From: Nocardioides sp.
GTDB lineage: Bacteria; Actinomycetota; Actinomycetes; Propionibacteriales; Nocardioidaceae
DNA: 13,862 nt
Direction of reading: 5' to 3'
Assembly (NCBI GenBank): GCA_003519585.1
Contig: DOWL01000233.1
Location: 1 to 13,862 of the forward strand
The notes beneath the pieces are model-generated. The model saw only the letters and a list, made by a program, of their open reading frames with translations, did no database searches and had not been told where the DNA came from. The number at the start of each line of letters is the position of its first letter. Position 1 is the first letter of the stretch. Below, piece after piece: positions 7,415-13,862 of the stretch. A program made the translations under genes and the position numbers.

Positions 7415-7944
7415 GCGCCCCGCTCCTCACCCTCCCCCGGGCGCTCGCCGCGCTCCTCGCGGTCTCGATCGCGCTCGTTCTCCAGGCCTCACTGTTCTCG
7501 CACCTCGCGGTCGGTGGCGTGGTGCCCGACCTGGTCCTGCTCGTGGTCGTCGGCATCGCGCTCGCCTACGGCTCGGAGGTCGGCATGGTCCTCGGCTTCG
7601 GCGCGGGCCTGCTCCTCGACCTCGCGCCGCCGGCCGACCATGTCGCCGGTCGCTGGGCGCTCGCCCTGATGGTCGTCGGGTACGTCGCCGGGCGGCTCGC
7701 CACCTCGGGCCGACCGCGGCTCTCCCAGTGGCTGCCGGTCGCGGCCGCGTCGGCCTTCGTCGGCACCTCGATCTTCGCGCTGAGCGGGCTTCTCCTGCAG
7801 GACCCCGCGGTCGGAGTGGGCGAACTGCTGCGCGTCGAGGCCGTCACCATGGTCTACGACCTGGCGCTCGCCCTGGTCGTCGTACCCCTCACGCTCGCCC
7901 TGTTCGCGAAGGTCGAGCCCGACCGGGTCCTGGCCCCTCGATGA
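7411..7944 (+). CDS. mreD: Rod-shape-determining protein MreD
   Basis: A 177-residue polytopic membrane protein. It completes the MreBCD complex; its exact biochemical role is not settled. About five to six hydrophobic segments are visible: near 9-28, 36-52, 56-72, 82-96, 108-130 and 146-166. The segment VVPDLVLLVVVGIALAYGSEVGMVLGFGAGLLLDLAPP (37-74) is the family core with the conserved PD and GxxxGFxxGLxxD pattern. Translation is coupled through a GTGA overlap with mreC and an ATGA overlap with the PBP2 gene. The call rests on fold, length and position, since MreD sequence is weakly conserved. Confidence 0.92.
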   Translation: MSAPLLTLPRALAALLAVSIALVLQASLFSHLAVGGVVPDLVLLVVVGIALAYGSEVGMVLGFGAGLLLDLAPPADHVAGRWALALMVVGYVAGRLATSGRPRLSQWLPVAAASAFVGTSIFALSGLLLQDPAVGVGELLRVEAVTMVYDLALALVVVPLTLALFAKVEPDRVLAPR

Positions 7945-10070
7945 GCGGCACCGCGGGTGACACCAGGAGTCGACTGCGCCTGGTGGTGATCCAGGCTCTG
8001 GTCTTCTCGCTGTTCGCGACGTTGCTGGTGCGCCTCTACTACCTGCAGGTCGTCGGCGGTGAGCAGTACGCCGAGCAGGCCGCGTCGCAGTCGCTGCGTG
8101 AGGTGGTCGTGCAGCCGCAGCGCGGGCTGATCGTCGACGACGTGGGTCGCCCACTGGTCGCCAACCGCACGTCGTGGGTGGTCTCGATCGACCGCGGGAC
8201 CCTCGCCAAGCTCTCCGACGACGAGCAGCGGGCCCTGCTGCACCGGGTGTCCCGGGTCACCGACGTCGCCGTCGCCCGGATCCACCGGCTGCTCACCACC
8301 TGCGGCGACGACAAGAGCGTGGTGGGTGACTGCTGGAACGGCTCGCCCTTCCAGCCGGTCCCGATCGCCATCGACGTCCCGCAGCCGATGGCGTTGCGGG
8401 TGCTCGAGCAGCCCGAGGACTTCCCGGGCGTGACCGCCGAGCAGCAGAGCCTGCGGGCCTACCCGCAGCCGTTCGGCATCAACGCCGCGCACCTGCTCGG
8501 CTACCTCAGCCCGATCACCGGCGAGGAGTACGACGCCGCCCAGGACGCCGGTGACACCTCGGTCAACGGTGCCTCCGTGGTGGGCCGGGCCGGCGTCGAG
8601 AAGGAGTACGACGCCTGGCTGCGCGGCATGCCCGGGTACAACGAGGTCGCGGTCGACTCCATGGGCCGGGTGATCGGCGACGAGGACGAAGTGTCCGCTC
8701 AGCCGGGCGACACCCTGGTCACCTCGATCGACGCCCGCGTGCAGTCGGTGGTCGAGCAGCAGCTCGCTTCCACCATCCAGACCGCGCGGACGGAATACGA
8801 CGAGGTCACGCACAAGAACTACGTCGCCGACTCCGGCGCCGCGATCGTGATGGAGGCCAAGACCGGCCGGATCGTGGCGATGGCCAGCCAGCCGACGTAC
8901 GACCCGTCGGTGTGGGGGGGCGGGATCTCCAAGAAGGAGCTGGCGACCCTCTACTCCGAGACGGCCGGCGAGCCGCTGCTCGGGCGGGCCACGCAGGGAC
9001 AGTTCGCGCCCGGCTCGACGTGGAAGCCGATCATGACCGTCGGCGCCCTCAACAACGGCTTCTCCGAGGACACCCGCCTCGACTGCTCCTCGGGGCTGCA
9101 GGTCGGCAACCGCTGGTTCAAGAACTACGAGTCCGCCTCCGAGGGGTACATCGGCTTCGACAAGGCGCTGCAGCTCTCCTGCGACACCTTCTTCTACCGG
9201 GTCGGGCTGAAGTACTGGCAGCAGTACGGCTCGGACGAGACGAACGTGAAGGCCAAGGATCCGCTGGTCGCCGAGGCCAAGGAGTTCGGCTTCGGATCGC
9301 GCACCGGCATCGACATCCCGGGCGAGGCCCCGGGCCGGATCGCCGACCGCCAGTGGAAGTACGACTACTGGAAGTCGATGAAGTCCTACTACTGCGAGAT
9401 GGACCGCAAGGACACCGCCCCCAACGCCTTCCTGCGCCTCTTCGCGCACGAGTTCTGCCTCGAGGGCAACCACTACCGCGCCGGCGACGCCGTCAACTTC
9501 TCCATCGGCCAGGGCGACACCATCGTGACTCCGCTGCAGTTGGCCCGCGCGTACGGCGCGATCTCCAACGGCGGCACGCTCTACGAGCCGCGGGTCGCGA
9601 AGGCGATCGTCTCGCCGGACGGCAAGGTGCTCGAGCGGATCCCCCCGAAGGTGGCCGGCCACCTGTCCGCGTCGAAGGCGTCGCTGCACTACGTCGACCA
9701 GGCGCTGCTGGGGACGCCGAAGGTCGGCACGCTCTACTGGCGGTTCTCCGACTTCCCGCTCGACAAGGTCCACATCCGCGGCAAGACGGGCTCCGCCGAG
9801 GTCTACGGCAAGCAGTCCACCTCGTGGGTGGCGACCTACGACGAGAACTACGTGGTCGTGATGATGGTCAGCCAGGGCGGCACCGGGTCGGGCACCTCCG
9901 GCCCGGGGGTGCGCGCGATCTGGGAGGCGCTGTACGGCGTCTCGGGCGAGAACGTCGATCCCGGGAACGCCGCGATCGCCGGCACTACTCCGCCCGAGTC
10001 GCTGCCGACGTTCATGGACGACGGCTCGATCCTGCCGCCCGGCCGATCCTCGCGAGCGGAGGGGGAGTAG
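7941..10070 (+). CDS. mrdA: Penicillin-binding protein 2 (elongasome transpeptidase)
   Basis: A 709-residue class B PBP that cross-links the glycan strands made by RodA. One membrane helix lies at about 13-30. The pedestal/dimerisation domain follows (QPQRGLIVDDVGRPLVANRTSW at 58-79, then GRAGVEKEYDAWLRG at 215-229). The transpeptidase domain begins near 297. Its active-site motifs are STWK at 359-362 (acylating S359), SCD at 413-415 and KTG at 615-617. The middle motif is SxD rather than SxN, which is usual for the PBP2 branch. Around 468-511 there is an aromatic, cysteine-bearing insertion (C485, C506), and C121/C131 form another close pair in the extracellular part, so disulfides are possible. 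The C-terminal 40 residues are a proline/glycine-rich tail. Start is the ATGA overlap with mreD. Confidence 0.95.
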   Translation: MSGTAGDTRSRLRLVVIQALVFSLFATLLVRLYYLQVVGGEQYAEQAASQSLREVVVQPQRGLIVDDVGRPLVANRTSWVVSIDRGTLAKLSDDEQRALLHRVSRVTDVAVARIHRLLTTCGDDKSVVGDCWNGSPFQPVPIAIDVPQPMALRVLEQPEDFPGVTAEQQSLRAYPQPFGINAAHLLGYLSPITGEEYDAAQDAGDTSVNGASVVGRAGVEKEYDAWLRGMPGYNEVAVDSMGRVIGDEDEVSAQPGDTLVTSIDARVQSVVEQQLASTIQTARTEYDEVTHKNYVADSGAAIVMEAKTGRIVAMASQPTYDPSVWGGGISKKELATLYSETAGEPLLGRATQGQFAPGSTWKPIMTVGALNNGFSEDTRLDCSSGLQVGNRWFKNYESASEGYIGFDKALQLSCDTFFYRVGLKYWQQYGSDETNVKAKDPLVAEAKEFGFGSRTGIDIPGEAPGRIADRQWKYDYWKSMKSYYCEMDRKDTAPNAFLRLFAHEFCLEGNHYRAGDAVNFSIGQGDTIVTPLQLARAYGAISNGGTLYEPRVAKAIVSPDGKVLERIPPKVAGHLSASKASLHYVDQALLGTPKVGTLYWRFSDFPLDKVHIRGKTGSAEVYGKQSTSWVATYDENYVVVMMVSQGGTGSGTSGPGVRAIWEALYGVSGENVDPGNAAIAGTTPPESLPTFMDDGSILPPGRSSRAEGE
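10058..10067 (+). promoter_or_regulatory. rodA ribosome binding site within the end of the PBP2 gene
   Basis: GGAGGGGGAG is a strong Shine-Dalgarno overlapping the last codons of the upstream gene. It places translation at GTG 10073 or the adjacent GTG 10076. Confidence 0.7.
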
Positions 10071-10072
10071 TA

Positions 10073-11230
10073 GTGGTGTCGCTGCGACGTCTCGACTGGG
10101 TGCTGATGGGCGCCGTCCTACTGCTGGTCGCCCTGTCCGCCCTGCTGGTCTGGTCGGCGACCGCGCACCGGGTCGACCTCACCGACGGCGACTCGACCGC
10201 CTACCTGCGCAAGCAGTTGGTCAACATCGCGATCGGGCTCGGGCTGCTTCTCGCGGTGACCTTCGTCGACCACCGCACGGTGCGGATCCTCGCCCCGCTG
10301 GTCTACCTGCTCTCCGTCGCGGGGCTGGTCCTCGTCCTCTTCGTCGGCTCGACCATCAACGGGTCGCGATCCTGGCTCTACGTCGGCGGCCTGTCCGTGC
10401 AGCCCTCGGAGTTCGCCAAGCTGGCAGTGGTCATCGGCATGGCCCTGGTGCTGGCCGAGCGGGCCTCGACGCGCTGGCGGCGCCGGGTCGGCACCGTCGA
10501 GGTGGTGCTGATGTTGGCCATCGCCGGAGTGCCCGCCGTACTCATTCTGCTGCAGCCCGACCTCGGAACCATGCTGGTGCTCTCGGCCACCGTGTTCGGG
10601 GTCCTGGCCGTCTCCGGGGCCCGCCGCCGCTGGCTCGTGGCGGTCCTCCTGGGCGCCGCGTCGGTCGCCGTCGTCGCCCTGTCCGGCGGCGTGCTCAAGG
10701 CCTATCAGGTCGACCGCTTCCTGGCCTTCGTCGACCCCAACCTCGATCCCCGCGGAGCCGGCTACAACGTCGAGCAGGCGCGGATCGCCATCGGCAACGG
10801 CGGGCTGTTCGGGCAGGGGCTCTTCCACGGCTCCCAGACCCGATCGGGGTTCGTGCCCGAGCAGCAGACCGACTTCGTCTTCACGGTGGCGGGGGAGGAG
10901 CTGGGGCTGGTCGGAGCGGGGCTGCTCATCGCACTGCTCTGCGTGGTGATCTGGCGCGCGCTGGTGATCGCGCGGCGCGCGGAGGACGTCTTCGGCCGGG
11001 TGGCTGCCGCCGGCATCGCCTGCTGGTTCGGCTTCCAGGCCTTCCAGAACATCGGCATGTGCCTGGGCATCATGCCGGTCACCGGCGTGCCCCTGCCGTT
11101 CCTGTCGTACGGCGGATCGTCGCTGTTCGCGGGCATGCTCGCGGTCGGGTTGCTGCAGAACATCCACGTGCGCTCGCAGACCCGGACCTACGTGGCGCCG
11201 TACGAGGAACGCCGGGTGCTCACGGCCTGA
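10073..11230 (+). CDS. rodA: SEDS peptidoglycan glycosyltransferase RodA
   Basis: A 385-residue polytopic SEDS protein that polymerises lipid II into glycan strands and works with the class B PBP encoded just upstream. About ten membrane segments are visible. Signatures are QPSEFAKLAVV (110-120), LILLQPDLGT (157-166), the extracellular loop DPRGAGYNVEQARIAIGNGGLFGQGL (225-250), FVPEQQTDFVF (260-270) with the putative catalytic aspartate D267, and MPVTGVPLPFLSYGGSS (334-350). The length and immediate linkage to PBP2 and mreBCD favour RodA over FtsW. Two tandem GTG codons (10073, 10076) follow a strong Shine-Dalgarno; either may be used. It closes the operon, with 231 non-coding bases following. 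Confidence 0.95.
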   Translation: MVSLRRLDWVLMGAVLLLVALSALLVWSATAHRVDLTDGDSTAYLRKQLVNIAIGLGLLLAVTFVDHRTVRILAPLVYLLSVAGLVLVLFVGSTINGSRSWLYVGGLSVQPSEFAKLAVVIGMALVLAERASTRWRRRVGTVEVVLMLAIAGVPAVLILLQPDLGTMLVLSATVFGVLAVSGARRRWLVAVLLGAASVAVVALSGGVLKAYQVDRFLAFVDPNLDPRGAGYNVEQARIAIGNGGLFGQGLFHGSQTRSGFVPEQQTDFVFTVAGEELGLVGAGLLIALLCVVIWRALVIARRAEDVFGRVAAAGIACWFGFQAFQNIGMCLGIMPVTGVPLPFLSYGGSSLFAGMLAVGLLQNIHVRSQTRTYVAPYEERRVLTA

Positions 11231-11286
11231 CTCCTGGCAGGTGACCGGTTTCCTTGACTTGCCACATCTTGTCCAGAGGTTGTCGG

Positions 11287-11292
11287 TAGGCT
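11287..11292 (+). promoter_or_regulatory. Promoter-like -10 box downstream of rodA
   Basis: TAGGCT, the same TAGGNT form seen at the leaderless genes, points into non-coding sequence on the plus strand. No annotated plus-strand gene follows before 12856. The -35 at 17 bases (ACATCT) is poor; a TTGACT at 11254-11259 is too far away. Confidence 0.25.
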
Positions 11293-11358
11293 TCTCGGTG
11301 GCGGGCCCGTTCAGGGCACGTTCGGGGGTTCACTAATCGGGGGATCTGTGGGCGTCCG

Positions 11359-11406
11359 GGGACCGCGGCGGCGGGCCCCTCTCACGGGGGACGCTGTCGC
11401 GGTCCC
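11359..11406 (+). terminator. Strong stem-loop after rodA
   Basis: GGGACCGCG (11359-11367) and CGCGGTCCC (11398-11406) are perfect 9-base arms. The 30-base interior can form a second hairpin (CCCC, TCTCAC, GGGG). No T-run follows. It lies between the convergent ends of rodA and the MFS gene, so it probably terminates or stabilises transcripts, but it could also be part of a structured RNA. Confidence 0.5.
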
Positions 11407-11430
11407 GCTTCGCCGCCGGTGACAGTCGTT

Positions 11431-11449
11431 GGTCGAGCTTGTCGAGACC
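11431..11449. repeat. Short palindromic dispersed-type repeat
   Basis: GGTCGAGCTTGTCGAGACC folds with TCGA/TCGA and GG/CC pairing plus a bulge. From memory, GGTCTCGACAAGCTCGACC-type units are widespread between genes in Nocardioides and relatives. There is one intergenic copy here, 13 bases past the MFS stop, where it may act as a bidirectional terminator. Confidence 0.4.
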
Positions 11450-11461
11450 GCCGCAAGGTGC

Positions 11462-12730
11462 CTAGGTGCCCGCGGCCGACGTCGTACGCGCCAGGTGCCG
11501 TTCTGCGGCGTGCGCGGCCGGGTGGATCACGATCGCGGCGAGTACGACGATCGAGGCGATCACCAGCCAGCCCGGGCCGCCCCACTCCATCGCCAGGTAG
11601 GTGTAGGCCGCCGGAGCCCACACCGATCCGATCGTGAAGCCGAGCTGGGTGACGCCCTGGTATTCGCCGCGGCGGGCCGGGTCGGACAGCTCGGCCTGGA
11701 GCCCCCACTCGCCCGCCGAGTTGAACAGCTCGGCTCCGGTCACCGTCACGTGGCCGACCCACACCAACACGATCGTGACCCAGCCGATCGTGTCGTGAGT
11801 GACCGCGACGATGCCGCACGACAGCACGAAGAACGCCGCTCCGCGGCGCTGGGCGCGCAGCGAGTCGCTCACCGTGACCACGCCGCGTGCCGCGGCCACC
11901 TGCAGCAGGACGGCCATGATCGTGTTGGTGCCGAACAGCCAGGCCAGTAGCACCCGTGGCGCGTCGGTCTCCTCGACGAGCCAGAGCGGGATGACCACGT
12001 TGAGCAGCACCTGATGGGTGCTGAGCACCCCTCCGCAGATCGACATCAGGACGAAGCCGCGGTTGCGCAGCGCGCTGCTGCGCCCATGGGTCTCGGCCAG
12101 CTCCTCGAGCGGGCTCTCGGTCTCCGCGTGCGGACCCGATGACGGCAGTCGGGAGACCAGCGTGGCGTTCAGCAGCAGCAGGACGGAGGTCGCGAGGGGT
12201 ACGGCGCGGATCACGCTGTCGCTGTTGGTGGCCAGCGCGATGCCGGCCAGGAGGGCGCCCAGGGTGTACCCGACGTTGCGGGCCGCCCGGAAGTAGGCGG
12301 TGGACGTGACCCGCTCCTCGCGTGGGAACACGTCGAACCGGTAGGCGTTGCGGGCCGCCCTGCTGGCCGTCGATACCAACTGGAGCACGACCATCAGCGC
12401 GATGAACGGCGCGAGTCCGCCGACCGCCAGCCAGCCGACGTAGAGCAGGGCCTCGACCAACGAGGCGAGCGCCCAGATCCGTTTGGCTCCGAACCGGTCG
12501 CTGAGCTTCCCGAGCGGGACGGCGAAGACGAAGGTGATCAGGCCGGCGATGGTCAGCCCGAGCCCGACCTGGGCCGCCGACAGGCCGACGACCTGGGTGA
12601 AGAAGACCGCGCTCCCGGTGAGGAAGACCCCGTCCCCGAACGCCGAGAGCACCGACTGCACCGACAGCCGCCGTACGAGCGACGTCGGTCCGGCGAGCCG
12701 TACGAGGCGCTCGGGGAGATATCTTGACAT
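11462..12730 (-). CDS. Major facilitator superfamily transporter
   Basis: A 422-residue inner-membrane transporter with about twelve hydrophobic segments in two halves, split by a charged loop (SSGPHAETESPLEELAETHGRSSALRNR). The loop between helices 2 and 3 holds GKLSDRFGAKR, the MFS signature GxxxDRxGxRR form. RAARNAYRFDVFPREERVTSTAYFRAARNVGYTLGALLAG is the helix 4-5 region typical of drug-exporter-like MFS proteins. I chose ATG 12730 (MSRYLPERL) rather than the adjacent TTG because it lies 7 bases after a TAGGGT -10 box. It is convergent with rodA and divergent from the TolB-like gene. The substrate is unknown; export of a small molecule is most likely from overall resemblance. Confidence 0.9.
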   Translation of the reverse strand: MSRYLPERLVRLAGPTSLVRRLSVQSVLSAFGDGVFLTGSAVFFTQVVGLSAAQVGLGLTIAGLITFVFAVPLGKLSDRFGAKRIWALASLVEALLYVGWLAVGGLAPFIALMVVLQLVSTASRAARNAYRFDVFPREERVTSTAYFRAARNVGYTLGALLAGIALATNSDSVIRAVPLATSVLLLLNATLVSRLPSSGPHAETESPLEELAETHGRSSALRNRGFVLMSICGGVLSTHQVLLNVVIPLWLVEETDAPRVLLAWLFGTNTIMAVLLQVAAARGVVTVSDSLRAQRRGAAFFVLSCGIVAVTHDTIGWVTIVLVWVGHVTVTGAELFNSAGEWGLQAELSDPARRGEYQGVTQLGFTIGSVWAPAAYTYLAMEWGGPGWLVIASIVVLAAIVIHPAAHAAERHLARTTSAAGT

Positions 12731-12737
12731 CAAGAGA

Positions 12738-12743
12738 ACCCTA
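12738..12743 (-). promoter_or_regulatory. -10 box of the MFS gene (leaderless)
   Basis: TAGGGT on the minus strand, followed by exactly 7 bases (TCTCTTG) and the ATG at 12730. No Shine-Dalgarno is present. The -35 is not recognisable. Confidence 0.5.
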
Positions 12744-12773
12744 CTCCCGCGGCTAGTCAGGCGAGTATGTCTG

Positions 12774-12803
12774 TTGCGCTGATCGGCCTGCTCGACTTAA
12801 CGT
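12774..12803 (+). promoter_or_regulatory. Possible promoter of the TolB-like gene
   Basis: TTGCGC (12774-12779), an 18-base spacer and TAACGT (12798-12803) fit a -35/-10 pair. The leader would be about 45 bases and contain the ribosome site AAGAGAGG at 12839-12846, 9 bases before the ATG. Confidence 0.4.
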
Positions 12804-12838
12804 CTTTCACCTCATCGGGTGTTACCCAGCGGGGTCCC

Positions 12839-12846
12839 AAGAGAGG
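12839..12846 (+). promoter_or_regulatory. Ribosome binding site of the TolB-like gene
   Basis: AAGAGAGG, 9 bases before ATG 12856. It fixes the start at MSLVASVTTARR, which leaves a complete signal peptide. Confidence 0.7.
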
Positions 12847-12855
12847 TTCTCGGCC

Positions 12856-13821
12856 ATGTCCCTCGTCGCATCGGTCACTACTGCTCGCCGTGTGCGCGCC
12901 AGCGCCCTCGCCTGCCTGTTCGCCTGCCTGGCGCTGATCGCCGCCATGCTCGCCCTCGTCGTCGCATCGCCCGCCGCCCACGCGGCGTACCCCGGCGGCG
13001 ACGGTCGCATCGCCTTCGTCCGCAGCGGCCAGATCTTCACCATGACCGCGCAGGGCAAGGACGTCACCAAGCTGACCAGCCAAGGCACCAACAGCAATCC
13101 GAAGTGGTCGCCGGACGGTGAGCGGATCTCGTTCATCCGCGAGCTCAACGGGCAGACCGACGTCTTCGTCATGAACGCCTGGGGCCACCAGAAGCGCAAC
13201 GTGACCAAGTCCGGAGACGTCACGTCGGCCGGAGCCAGCTGGTCGCCCGACGGTGCGCGGCTCGTCTTCGCGCGCGGAACCCTCCAGACCATCAAGTCGA
13301 CCGCACCGTTCGGCAAGCCCACCGAACTGCTCGGGCTCTCCGTCGGCGGCACCTGCGAGGACGACGAACCGCACTCGGTCTTCATGGACCGGTTCGCGTC
13401 CTGGTCGCCCGACGGGACCACCATCGCGGTCTTCAGCCACACCGACTGCGAGTTCGACGACCGCATCGACTGGTACGACGTGGCCAGCGGCGAGCTCCGA
13501 TTCTTCAACGTCTCGGGCGCCGACTGCTGCGGCTACCTCCGCTGGACCGACCTGTTCTGGGGCCCCGACGGCACGTTCGGCTTCACCGAACGCAACACCG
13601 GCGACTACGGCGAGAACGTCGACGCCCCGACCCGGATCATCTACCCCGGATTCGGGTCCCTCGACGGTGACTTCCAGGCAGCCCCGTCACCCTCCGGCCG
13701 CTTCTTCGCCCTGGTCAACGACTCCACCGGCGCCCACAAGATCATCCGCGCCAAGGCCGACGGCACGGGACGCAAGGTCCTGACCACCGGCACCCAGCCC
13801 GATTGGCAGCCACGCAACTGA
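12856..13821 (+). CDS. Secreted TolB-like beta-propeller (PD40) protein
   Basis: A 321-residue exported protein. The signal peptide has a basic start (ARRVR, 10-14), a hydrophobic core at about 16-37 and a likely cleavage AHA/AY after residue 43. The rest is built from WD40-like PD40 units: WSPDG at 84-88, 129-133 and 183-187, WGPDG at 235-239, a degenerate SPSG at 278-281, and a closing PDWQPRN. The number of visible blades is five to six, so the propeller is small or partly degenerate. Four cysteines lie in the mature part (C167, C198, C224, C225), possibly as two disulfides. It is not the Pal-linked TolB of Gram-negative bacteria, since the N-terminal TolB domain is absent. A role in surface binding or envelope scaffolding is only a guess. 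Confidence 0.85.
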   Translation: MSLVASVTTARRVRASALACLFACLALIAAMLALVVASPAAHAAYPGGDGRIAFVRSGQIFTMTAQGKDVTKLTSQGTNSNPKWSPDGERISFIRELNGQTDVFVMNAWGHQKRNVTKSGDVTSAGASWSPDGARLVFARGTLQTIKSTAPFGKPTELLGLSVGGTCEDDEPHSVFMDRFASWSPDGTTIAVFSHTDCEFDDRIDWYDVASGELRFFNVSGADCCGYLRWTDLFWGPDGTFGFTERNTGDYGENVDAPTRIIYPGFGSLDGDFQAAPSPSGRFFALVNDSTGAHKIIRAKADGTGRKVLTTGTQPDWQPRN

Positions 13822-13833
13822 GACCTCGGTCTC
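13820..13833 (+). terminator. Short hairpin overlapping the TolB-like stop codon
   Basis: GAGACC and GGTCTC are perfect 6-base arms separated by TC, beginning within the TGA. The closing loop is too tight unless the inner pair opens. A G-rich tract rather than a T-run follows, so intrinsic termination is doubtful. Confidence 0.3.
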
Positions 13834-13838
13834 TGGTT

Positions 13839-13857
13839 GGGGTTGGGTTGGGCTGGG
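13839..13857 (+). other. Canonical G-quadruplex motif
   Basis: Four G-runs (GGGG, GGG, GGG, GGG) are separated by two-base loops TT, TT and CT, with an extra GG at 13835-13836. The motif is on the coding strand, 18 bases after the TolB-like stop, so it would be in the 3' end of that mRNA. Confidence 0.7.
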
Positions 13858-13862
13858 TCTGC

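Noticed and set aside
9342..9473. Possible domain fusion or foreign insertion in the PBP2 gene
   Set aside because: Reading frame, codon use and flanking motifs are continuous, so it is better treated as a family-specific loop (kept only as a low-interest finding).
7854..9773. A 639-codon minus-strand open frame opposite the PBP2 gene
   Set aside because: The plus-strand PBP2 has all catalytic motifs; the antisense frame is repetitive Asp/Val/Arg/Gly-rich and typical of GC-rich third-position bias.
12856..12927. Lipoprotein signal (cysteines at 20 and 24) in the TolB-like protein
   Set aside because: The cysteines are inside the hydrophobic core and lack a proper lipobox; AHA/AY cleavage by signal peptidase I fits better.

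Overview
The window comes from a high-GC actinobacterium. Its order folC, DUF4233, (insert), ndk, mreB, mreC, mreD, PBP2, rodA matches, as I recall it, the Streptomyces order valS-folC-DUF4233-ndk-mreBCD-pbp2-sfr. GTGA/ATGA start-stop overlaps, many GTG starts and TANNNT -10 boxes fit this. Protein style and an intergenic repeat suggest Nocardioides or another member of the Nocardioidaceae, but that is inference.

Layout. (1) 1-117, minus: the N-terminus of a gene cut by the window edge, probably valS. (2) 187-1101, plus: a GNAT acetyltransferase, whose end overlaps the end of (3) a zinc-dependent alcohol dehydrogenase (1079-2170, minus). A clear palindromic operator of the KstR type sits inside the dehydrogenase promoter. 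(4) 2248-5149, plus: folC, a DUF4233 membrane protein, a flavin-binding PPOX-like protein and ndk; the first three are chained by 4-base overlaps. (5) 5392-11230, plus: the elongasome operon mreB-mreC-mreD-PBP2-rodA, with a long leader carrying a tandem 9-base repeat that resembles an MtrA box. (6) 11231-11461: a non-coding stretch with a stem-loop and a short dispersed-type repeat. (7) 11462-12730, minus: an MFS transporter. (8) 12856-13821, plus: a secreted TolB-like beta-propeller protein followed by a hairpin and a G-quadruplex motif.

How it works together. The core is growth machinery. FolC makes (poly)glutamated folates and Ndk balances nucleoside triphosphates. MreB/C/D organise the lateral-wall complex, in which RodA polymerises glycan strands and PBP2 cross-links them. 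Accessory genes (GNAT, alcohol dehydrogenase, PPOX, MFS, TolB-like) are interleaved with or flank this conserved block. A recurrent promoter layout is visible: a TAGGNT -10 box followed by 7 bases and then the start codon (valS, dehydrogenase, ndk, MFS; 9 bases for folC), which implies leaderless mRNAs. mreB, rodA and the TolB-like gene instead have Shine-Dalgarno sequences. I see no CRISPR array, tRNA, rRNA, insertion sequence or defence system. Most of the window is ordinary core genome; the interesting signals are regulatory.
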